From assembly GCA_002495535.1 (NCBI GenBank), contig DAFX01000073.1:1-43298 (forward strand): 43,298 nt of DNA, written 5' to 3'. The notes below the pieces were generated by a model. The model saw only the letters and a program-made list of their open reading frames with translations. It searched no databases and was not told the origin of the DNA. Positions within the stretch are counted from its first letter, which is position 1; each line of letters begins with the position of its first letter. Both the position numbers and the translations under genes were made by a program. This document shows, one piece after another, positions 7,101-13,436 of this stretch. This DNA comes from Euryarchaeota archaeon UBA433. GTDB lineage: Archaea; Thermoplasmatota; Poseidoniia; Poseidoniales; Poseidoniaceae.

Positions 7101-8384
7101 ATGGACTGGGCCATGGGCGACGAGGCGGCAATCCACATCATGGGAGCGGGTCTCTCAGGCTTGGCTGCTGCAACCATTTTGGCTAAAGCGGGTAAAGAAG
7201 TGCATGTTCACGATGTTCGCGCCGATTCCGGTGCCCGGTTTGATGGTGATTTCCAAGCCCTTGAAAACTGGAGCATGGACGTCGATTTCTTCGACCAGTT
7301 AGAACAATGGGGCTTTGATGCATCCGAATTCAAAGCAACTGAATTTGACGTTGTTGATCTCATTCATCCCGATGATAAAATCACACAAGCCACGACTTCG
7401 AGCGTCGCTTACAGAATCGTTGAACGAGGTACTTCGGAGCACACCATCGATCAGGGATTCAAACGACAGGCCCTAGCAGCAGGTGCTCAAATCCATTACA
7501 AATCGCGGGTTGCAGAGGAAGATTGCACCATCATTGCTTGCGGGCCAAAAGGCACTTCTGCTGTAGCCTATGGGGAAATATTCCATACCGACCATCCAAA
7601 TCATATTGGATTCCAGTTGAATGACAAATTGGCGCCCGGGTCCTATTCTTACCTCATCATCATCGATGGTGTTGGCTTGATTTGCACATGCTTGTGGCGA
7701 AAACAGCGGAAAAGCGAGCGTTTCCTCAACGAAACAATCGCTTGGTACGAAACCCACTACCCCAACCTCAACCGTACGCCAATCAAGCGCGTTGGGGGCA
7801 AAGGTGACTTCACAATCAATCGAAATTACAAACAGGACGGGCGTTACTACGTAGGAGAATCTGGCGGTCTTCAAGACTTCATGTGGGGCTTTGGCATGCG
7901 AATGGCCGTATGGTCTGGGGTTCTAGCAGCAAATGACCTGCTTGGCAAAGGGGACTATGAAGCCGATGTGCGCAAGCATCTCATGCCTTATGTTCGAACA
8001 AGCGTAGCGAATCGATGGTTGATGAACAGAGTTGGCGATCGAATGTTCAAGCGAATGTGCAAAGCATGGATGAAAGATCAGGCAAAGCGGGGCGATGGTT
8101 TGATTTGGATTGGTAATTTGTTTCGACCTCGGTGGTACAAATCCATTCTCTACACGATGGTGAGCCCCTTCATGCTTGAAAAGGACGACAAAGCAATGGG
8201 CCGGGGTGTGCGGAGAATGCCATTCCGCAAGGCATTGAAACGCGATCAATGGGAGCCTTCACAAGCTGCCAATGATGTTGGTGAAAAGTGGGATGCTGCT
8301 CGTCGTAAAGGTGGTCAAACTTCATTCGCCAATGATGCCGAAGCCATGAAAGATGAGCAATCCGAACATGCGATTTCTTCTTAA
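7101..8384 (+). CDS. FAD-dependent oxidoreductase, geranylgeranyl-reductase-like
   Basis: A 427-residue flavoprotein with an N-terminal dinucleotide-binding motif IMGAGLSGLAAATILAKAG and an acidic strand end (VHVHD). Further on, LAPGSYSYLIIIDGVGLIC resembles the substrate/FAD region of archaeal geranylgeranyl reductases, which saturate isoprenoid chains of membrane lipids. GESGGLQDFMWGFGMRMAVWSG corresponds to the second FAD contact of that family. The C-terminal 120 or so residues are basic and lack a recognisable domain. ATG starts occur at 7101 and 7113, and the latter better matches homologues. The assignment to the GGR/UbiH-like superfamily is firm; lipid saturation is inferred. Confidence 0.75.
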   Translation: MDWAMGDEAAIHIMGAGLSGLAAATILAKAGKEVHVHDVRADSGARFDGDFQALENWSMDVDFFDQLEQWGFDASEFKATEFDVVDLIHPDDKITQATTSSVAYRIVERGTSEHTIDQGFKRQALAAGAQIHYKSRVAEEDCTIIACGPKGTSAVAYGEIFHTDHPNHIGFQLNDKLAPGSYSYLIIIDGVGLICTCLWRKQRKSERFLNETIAWYETHYPNLNRTPIKRVGGKGDFTINRNYKQDGRYYVGESGGLQDFMWGFGMRMAVWSGVLAANDLLGKGDYEADVRKHLMPYVRTSVANRWLMNRVGDRMFKRMCKAWMKDQAKRGDGLIWIGNLFRPRWYKSILYTMVSPFMLEKDDKAMGRGVRRMPFRKALKRDQWEPSQAANDVGEKWDAARRKGGQTSFANDAEAMKDEQSEHAISS

Positions 8385-8407
8385 TACGGGTCCGTGTGGC
8401 TTGACGC

Positions 8408-9271
8408 ATGGACAATTACGGATTGACCCTAGAACCAATGCCTAACCGACTTGTTAACTACGGTGTCACCAACAACGGCATCGCTGTTATTGAACTCACA
8501 TCAAACTCGGCTGGTGCTCCACTCGAAGGTCCAAACGACCGCTCGCCAAACACCTACACACACGGCATGATGCGGGACATCGACGAAGCAATTGTCAAGG
8601 CACGTTTCGATGACAGTGTCACCTGCATCGTCCTCACTGGAAACGGCGCATCTTTCTTCTCAGCTGGTGCATCCATCCAGATGCTCAACAGCGTCACACC
8701 TGGCTTCAAGTACAATTTCTGCCTTCACGCCAATGAAACTCTTTCTCGCCTCGAGCAAACCTCGAAGCTTGTCGTTTGTGCAATCAACGGTCACGCCGTC
8801 GGCGGTGGCCTCGAAATTGCAATGGCTGCAGACATCCGAATCGCTCGAAAGAACTCCGGTAAGGTCGGCCTTCCCGAGATCAACCTCGGTGTGCTCGCTG
8901 GAACCGGTGGAACCGCTCGCTTGACCCGATTGATTGGCAAGGCAAAGGCCCTCGAAATGATGGTCACTGGCGAATTAATGTCCTTTGAGGACGCTCATGG
9001 CTGCAACCTCATCAACCACATCTGGGAAGGATCCGCAGAAGACTTCCGCCGAGACATTCTCGACTGGTGCAGTCAATTCACCCTTCCAAACAAGGCTGTC
9101 AAGGCTGTTGGTAACATCAAGCGTTCGTGCCAAACTGGACCTGAGATCCCATTCGAATACCACCTGGCTCTCGAGCGTGAACTCCAAGCATCTCTGTTCA
9201 ACAGCGCAGACGCAAAGGAAGGAATCGCTGCATACGTCGAAAAGCGTGTGGCCAACTTCACCGGCCAGTGA
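8408..9271 (+). CDS. Enoyl-CoA hydratase/isomerase (crotonase family)
   Basis: A 287-residue crotonase-fold enzyme that would hydrate trans-2-enoyl-CoA. The CoA-binding loop reads GNGASFFSAGASIQML. The oxyanion-hole segment is NGHAVGGGLEIAMAADIRIA. The two catalytic glutamates of hydratases are both present, in GGGLE and in GLPEINLGVLAGTGG. Starts at 8408 (MDNYG) or 8441 (MPNRLVNYG) are possible. It follows the flavoprotein gene after 23 bases and could be co-transcribed. Together with the 3-hydroxyacyl-CoA dehydrogenase at 870-1748 it gives two successive beta-oxidation-type steps. Confidence 0.92.
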   Translation: MDNYGLTLEPMPNRLVNYGVTNNGIAVIELTSNSAGAPLEGPNDRSPNTYTHGMMRDIDEAIVKARFDDSVTCIVLTGNGASFFSAGASIQMLNSVTPGFKYNFCLHANETLSRLEQTSKLVVCAINGHAVGGGLEIAMAADIRIARKNSGKVGLPEINLGVLAGTGGTARLTRLIGKAKALEMMVTGELMSFEDAHGCNLINHIWEGSAEDFRRDILDWCSQFTLPNKAVKAVGNIKRSCQTGPEIPFEYHLALERELQASLFNSADAKEGIAAYVEKRVANFTGQ

Positions 9272-9293
9272 ACAACTGTCGATTTATTGACAC

Positions 9294-9311
9294 GTACCGG
9301 CGTGCCGGTGC
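9294..9311. terminator. GC-rich stem-loop after the enoyl-CoA hydratase gene
   Basis: ACCGGC (9296-9301) and GCCGGT (9304-9309) are perfect inverted copies around GT, and one wobble and one GC pair extend the stem to 9294-9311. It begins 22 bases after the hydratase stop. No T-run follows, so it may be a palindromic protein-binding site or a processing/stability hairpin and not a classical terminator. Confidence 0.4.
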
Positions 9312-9433
9312 ATGGTTAATGTCGAGGGAAATCGCTGTGGTTCCTGCCAAAGTTGATTTTGTCACCGAGTGGCAGTCGTTTACGATTCGTTGACATCAAT
9401 ATGCTCATATGTGGAAGCAGAGCGTCAAGAAAC

Positions 9434-10183
9434 ATGGCCGATGAGAACCCCGCTGCAACTATGGATTCAATCAAATGGTTTCATTCAATTCCTCTCAATG
9501 ACGGCACAGTCACACCTGGATTGGATGCATCCATGGCGAAACTCGAACAGATTGGTCTTCCCAAAGACTTGACTGGAAAAACGGTTCTTGATATTGGCTC
9601 ATGGGATGGATTTTTCTCTTTCCAAGCAGAGAAAGCTGGTGCGAAGCGCGTCCTTGCAACTGACCACTTCTGTTGGAGTGGCCCAGGGTGGGGTACGAAA
9701 GATGGTTTCAATTTCGCTCACAAGGCACTGAATTCAAAGGTCGAATCCTTGGACATCGATGCAATGGATGTCTCTCCAGACAATGTTGGTGAGTTTGATA
9801 TCGTCATGTTCCTCGGTGTTCTGTATCACCTACAAGATCCAATGGCTGGTCTTCGTGTTGCTGCCAATGTCTGTAAAGAATTACTGATCATCGAAACTGT
9901 AGTTGACGATATACACCGTTGGAAACCCTCCATGGTGTATTATCCTGGAGATTCGTTCAATAACGATGATACAAATTACTGGGCTCCGAATGCAGCAGCA
10001 CTCAAAGGCATGCTCAAGGATTTAGGCTTCTCAAGAGTTGAAATGGTCTATCCAAAGAATCCATGGATTCGTTATTCATTCCCCGTTCGTTTGTTCTCTT
10101 CAATCAAAGGAATGCTCACTGGACGTGGTCCTTTCCGACAGACGATCAATCAGGGCCGAATGTCATTCCACGCTTATCGATGA
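9434..10183 (+). CDS. SAM-dependent methyltransferase, CmoB-like (Methyltransf_9/DUF1698)
   Basis: A class I methyltransferase of about 249 residues. Motif I is VLDIGSWDGFFSFQAEKAGA, the acidic strand is VLATD, and the post-motif region is FDIVMFLGVLYHLQDPMAGL. These match the CmoB-like family, which includes the bacterial tRNA wobble-uridine carboxymethyl transferase and many uncharacterised archaeal and phage homologues. The frame extends upstream to a TTG at 9353, but the ATG at 9434 (MADENPAAT) is a more natural start. A CATATG stretch at 9406-9411 could serve as its TATA element. The C-terminus (GRGPFRQTINQGRMSFHAYR) is basic. The substrate is unknown. Confidence 0.82.
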   Translation: MADENPAATMDSIKWFHSIPLNDGTVTPGLDASMAKLEQIGLPKDLTGKTVLDIGSWDGFFSFQAEKAGAKRVLATDHFCWSGPGWGTKDGFNFAHKALNSKVESLDIDAMDVSPDNVGEFDIVMFLGVLYHLQDPMAGLRVAANVCKELLIIETVVDDIHRWKPSMVYYPGDSFNNDDTNYWAPNAAALKGMLKDLGFSRVEMVYPKNPWIRYSFPVRLFSSIKGMLTGRGPFRQTINQGRMSFHAYR

Positions 10184-10271
10184 ATCAGTTGCAACCATCA
10201 ACCTAGCAACATTCCATTTCTTCCATTACCGAGCCGCTTACCTTCGAGGGCGTAAACCACCCTCCGTGAGA

Positions 10272-10278
10272 TTTTTTT
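10272..10278 (+). terminator. T-tract terminator candidate
   Basis: A run of seven T on the plus strand, 88 bases after the methyltransferase stop. Archaeal RNA polymerase terminates on such non-template T-tracts. The surrounding 10184-10392 gap shows no credible ORF or RNA gene to me. Confidence 0.4.
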
Positions 10279-10392
10279 CCTCCAAACAACTGTCAAGTCT
10301 GTGGTTCAAACACTCGGCGCCTCCGTGATGTCGAAAACTCTGGCCGCAGTCTTGAAGTTCCCTTCACCTCTGGGCCAATCACAGGTGAGCCG

Positions 10393-11319
10393 ATGTCCAA
10401 GTACAATGTCCCAGCAGATGTCCCCAACGACTTGATTGATACCTACGTCTCAAACATGGATGCTGCAACATCTGGCACGGGTAAAATGAACCTCTTTGCG
10501 TGCGATCAAAAAATAGAGCACCTCAACGATGATTTCTATGACGGCGGCGCTAAGATTCCTTTGACGTCCAACGATCCTGGCCATCTTTTTGAAATCGGTC
10601 AACGATGCTTTGATGAAGGAACCATCGGCGTTCTTGCTGGTCAACTTGGTCTTATTTCCCAATACGCTCGCAACTACCCAGACTTGCCCTACCTCGTCAA
10701 ACTCAATTCCAAATCCAACATGGTGAAGACCGCTCAACGCGACCCAATTTCACAAGCAATGTGGGATATGGACGATGTCATGTCCCTTTCACACAACGGC
10801 ATCAACGTTGTTGGTATTGGTTACACGATTTACATCGGCAGTGAGTTCGAGCACGAAATGCTGTCAGAGGCAGCACAATTCATTCGCCAAGCTCACGAAC
10901 TGGGTATGATCGCCGTTGTTTGGATGTACCCTCGAGGACAAGCAGTCGCTGATGAGAAAGATCCGCAGTTGATCTCTGGTGCAGCAGGTGTTGCTGCATG
11001 TATTGGTGCAGACTTTGCCAAGGTCAACTACCCAGGTGCATTTGATGGAATGACTCGCCCAGAATCCCTCGCTGTGGCTGCTGAAGCAGCAGGTCGAACT
11101 GGCATCATTTGTTCAGGCGGCGGCTCGCTTCCTGCCAAAGATTTCCTTCAGCGCCTCCACGACCAAATGTCGGTCGGCAACTGCATGGGAGCGGCAACAG
11201 GACGTAACATTCACCAGCGCACAACAGAAGAAGCGGTTCGAATGACTGCTGCTTGCCATGCGATCATCTGCCAGGGTGCATCGGTTGATGACGCCATGTC
11301 AATTTTCGAAGGCAATTGA
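10393..11319 (+). CDS. Class I fructose-bisphosphate aldolase, archaeal DhnA type
   Basis: A 308-residue TIM-barrel aldolase of the DeoC/LacD/DhnA group, cleaving or forming fructose 1,6-bisphosphate through a Schiff base. Seen motifs are FACDQKIEHLNDDF near the N-terminus, PYLVKLNSKSNM, VVWMYPRGQAV, the probable Schiff-base lysine in GADFAKVNYPG, and the phosphate loop IICSGGGSLPAKDF. The ATG at 10393 has an AGGTGA Shine-Dalgarno at 10383-10388. The related archaeal heptulosonate synthase (ADH synthase) is an alternative. Pairing with glpX in the same window favours aldolase. It converges with ahcY. Confidence 0.85.
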   Translation: MSKYNVPADVPNDLIDTYVSNMDAATSGTGKMNLFACDQKIEHLNDDFYDGGAKIPLTSNDPGHLFEIGQRCFDEGTIGVLAGQLGLISQYARNYPDLPYLVKLNSKSNMVKTAQRDPISQAMWDMDDVMSLSHNGINVVGIGYTIYIGSEFEHEMLSEAAQFIRQAHELGMIAVVWMYPRGQAVADEKDPQLISGAAGVAACIGADFAKVNYPGAFDGMTRPESLAVAAEAAGRTGIICSGGGSLPAKDFLQRLHDQMSVGNCMGAATGRNIHQRTTEEAVRMTAACHAIICQGASVDDAMSIFEGN

Positions 11320-11332
11320 AACTGAGAGTGAT

Positions 11333-11347
11333 GAGCACCTTGTGCTC
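11333..11347. terminator. Stem-loop between convergent aldolase and ahcY genes
   Basis: GAGCAC-CTT-GTGCTC is a perfect six-base-pair hairpin starting 13 bases after the aldolase stop. The rest of 11320-11456 holds no ORF of note. The same 15-mer recurs inside orc1 (19685-19699). Confidence 0.4.
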
Positions 11348-11456
11348 GACACCTGCTATGAACAATCATGTTGGCCGATGAGGTCGTCCTTTACCGACGA
11401 TTGAATCGGAGACGTGGTCAACGAGAGAGGCACTCAGGACTTGCCGGATAGTGATC

Positions 11457-12731
11457 TCACGTACCAACGGTGTAATCGTCGAGGTAGGCGAGTTGTGCGT
11501 CGGTCAAGACATCGATGCTGAAACCAAGCGTTTCCAATTTGGTGGTAGCGAGGTCTTGATCTTGCTCCGTGGTGATGTCGTAAACTTGCTTCCCCATGGA
11601 GGCGCCGTCTTTTGCAAGTCGGCACAATGAGAGGAACTGGTTAGCGAAGGACATGTCCATCACTTCCGATGGGTGGCCTTCGGCTGCTGCAAGGTTGACC
11701 AAACGTCCCCGTGCAAGCAAGAAGATTCTGCGTCCGTCTGGCATCAAGAATTCTTCATTGTCCGGGCGAATTGTGCGGAAAGAAGACGAGAGATCTTCCA
11801 AATCAGTGATTTTGATTTCACAATCATAGTGCCCAGTGTTGGAGATAATGGCACCGTCTTTCATTGAATCAAAGTGGCGGCCGACGATGACATCTTCCAT
11901 TCCTGTTGCTGTGCAGAAAATGTCCCCGATCTTGGCTGCCTCGTCCATGGTCATGACTCTGTAGCCTTCCATAACGGCTCGAAGCGCAGGGAGAGGGTCG
12001 ACTTCAGTGATGATCACGTTTGCTCCCATGCCACGTGCTCGCATTGCAAGCCCGCTGCCACAGTGGCCAAAGCCGGCCACGACGAACGTTTTTCCTGCAA
12101 TCAGGACGGAAGTTGCCCGCAGGATCCCATCGAGCGTTGATTGTCCGGTTCCATAGACATTGTCAAAGTCCCACTTTGTCACCGCATCGTTGACCGCAAT
12201 CACTGGGTAGCGTAAGTCGCCGGCAGCACCCATGGCGCGGAGACGATGAACGCCTGTCGTGGTTTCTTCTGTTCCACCAATGACACCTTCAGCAAATTCG
12301 GATTTGTCACCGTGAACTCGAACAATCAAGTCTGCACCGTCATCGAGTGTGAGGGTGGGTTTGAATTCGAGGGTACGGTCTATGCACCAGTAGAAGTCTT
12401 CTTTGGACTGGCCGTGCCAAGCGTGAACGGAGTAGCCCTCTTTGGCAATCCATGCTGCGACGTTGTCTTGAGTGGAGAGTGGGTTGCAGCCGGACCATGA
12501 AATCTCGGCACCTGCAGCACCGATGGCTTCGATCAAAACAGCGGTTTCTTTGGTGACGTGGAGGCAGCCTGCGACTCGCATACCTGCAAGTGGCTTTGTG
12601 CGTTCTGCTTCTTCCTTAAGTTTGGCTAGGACCGGCATTCGTGCTCGAGCCCAGTCTACGAGGAGAGCGCCTTCTTCTGCAAGTCCAATGTCGCGAACGG
12701 TGTACTTGTCACCCTTGTCCAAATCATCCAT
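11457..12731 (-). CDS. ahcY: S-adenosylhomocysteine hydrolase
   Basis: Reversibly splits S-adenosylhomocysteine to adenosine and homocysteine, removing the inhibitory product of methyltransferases. The 424-residue length is typical. N-terminal signatures are AGCLHVTKETAVLIEAI and SWSGCNPLSTQD. The NAD-binding motif is VVAGFGHCGSGLAMRARGMG followed by VIITEVDP. Later conserved blocks are ISNTGHYDCEI and ANQFLSLCRLA. The protein stops at DDYTVGT, without the C-terminal K-P-x-H-Y-R-Y tail that closes the cofactor site in bacterial and eukaryotic enzymes; archaeal forms commonly lack it. It is monocistronic and convergent with the aldolase gene. Confidence 0.97.
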   Translation of the reverse strand: MDDLDKGDKYTVRDIGLAEEGALLVDWARARMPVLAKLKEEAERTKPLAGMRVAGCLHVTKETAVLIEAIGAAGAEISWSGCNPLSTQDNVAAWIAKEGYSVHAWHGQSKEDFYWCIDRTLEFKPTLTLDDGADLIVRVHGDKSEFAEGVIGGTEETTTGVHRLRAMGAAGDLRYPVIAVNDAVTKWDFDNVYGTGQSTLDGILRATSVLIAGKTFVVAGFGHCGSGLAMRARGMGANVIITEVDPLPALRAVMEGYRVMTMDEAAKIGDIFCTATGMEDVIVGRHFDSMKDGAIISNTGHYDCEIKITDLEDLSSSFRTIRPDNEEFLMPDGRRIFLLARGRLVNLAAAEGHPSEVMDMSFANQFLSLCRLAKDGASMGKQVYDITTEQDQDLATTKLETLGFSIDVLTDAQLAYLDDYTVGT

Positions 12732-12836
12732 GGGCAGGCGAAATGCTCGCCCTTCTTGAACTCTATCGTAGAACCCGCATGAAAGATTCTTTGAACAAAT
12801 CAGGGGCGATCTGTTGGGTGAAGGGTAGACTTCAAC

Positions 12837-13166
12837 TCAAAGACGGTTGTTGGAAGAGGTACCAGTGGTAACATTTCCATCGTTGTCGATGATGATTGGA
12901 GTGCCTTCTTCCCAGCCTGGGCAGTTTGTGGAAACCCAGTTGCGAGTGGCCCATTCACAGATATCGTAGCCGCCAGAGAGGATCCCCGAGCGCTTGATGT
13001 ATCCGACTTTGACGATGTCCTTGTCTTTGGAGAGCACGTTACCGAGCTGTTGGCTGGTGGTACCGTGGCGCATGGTGCTGTTAATGTGTTCCAAGATCTC
13101 GGCCGTATTACGTGGTCGGTCGCCTAAGAATTTCTTGATTTTCTCTCTGATTCTGGTTGTTTTCAT
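12837..13166 (-). CDS. Small winged-helix DNA-binding protein
   Basis: A 109-residue protein. Its first 65 residues look like a winged helix: a basic first helix (MKTTRIREKIKKFLG), NTAEILEHINS, the recognition-helix region TTSQQLGNVLSKDKDIVKVG and a wing (YIKRSGILSGGYDICEW). The rest (NCPGWEEGTPII...) is acidic or polar and ends in a Ser/Thr/Asn-rich tail. It has one of the clearest Shine-Dalgarno sites in the window (13173-13180). It is divergent from the 839-residue winged-helix protein. The target is unknown, and it could be a chromatin-like or regulatory protein. Confidence 0.78.
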   Translation of the reverse strand: MKTTRIREKIKKFLGDRPRNTAEILEHINSTMRHGTTSQQLGNVLSKDKDIVKVGYIKRSGILSGGYDICEWATRNWVSTNCPGWEEGTPIIIDNDGNVTTGTSSNNRL

Positions 13167-13172
13167 GCGTTT

Positions 13173-13180
13173 TTCCTCCT
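13173..13180 (-). promoter_or_regulatory. Shine-Dalgarno site of the 109-residue winged-helix gene
   Basis: Read on the minus strand it is AGGAGGAA, spaced about seven bases from the ATG at 13166. It is a near-perfect anti-16S match and fixes the start. Confidence 0.8.
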
Positions 13181-13436
13181 GTCATGAGGCCTTTTCCCAT
13201 CGAAGGGTGGGGCCACTGCTACAGATGAACGAGGCCGCTCATATAACCATTCCTCCGAACAAAGGTTGTTGGTTACCGTTGATGACCATTCTGGAGGCTT
13301 TTATCCCCGCAGCCCGGGAGGAATGTAAGTAAAAAGTCACTTCTCCAGTGGAAATATATAACTAAATGTAACAAACTAGTTTAAAATGTTGAAAGATTTA
13401 TCAATGAGGCAACCTACCCAGAGAATGAGGTGACTC
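13181..13436. promoter_or_regulatory. Divergent promoter region between two winged-helix genes
   Basis: An AT-rich region with TATA-like elements: ATATATAA (13354-13361) and TTTAAAA (13380-13386) facing the 839-residue gene, and a TTATAT-type element on the minus strand near 13238 facing the 109-residue gene. TCCAGTGGA (13344-13352), identical to the core of archaeal mini-ORB sites, sits directly beside the first TATA-like box. A plus-strand ORF over 12994-13332 runs antisense to the small gene and is not credible. Confidence 0.45.

Noticed and set aside
10301..10330. A tRNA T-arm-like GGTTCAAAC
   Set aside because: The invariant C after the loop is missing and no acceptor, D or anticodon arms can be built around it.
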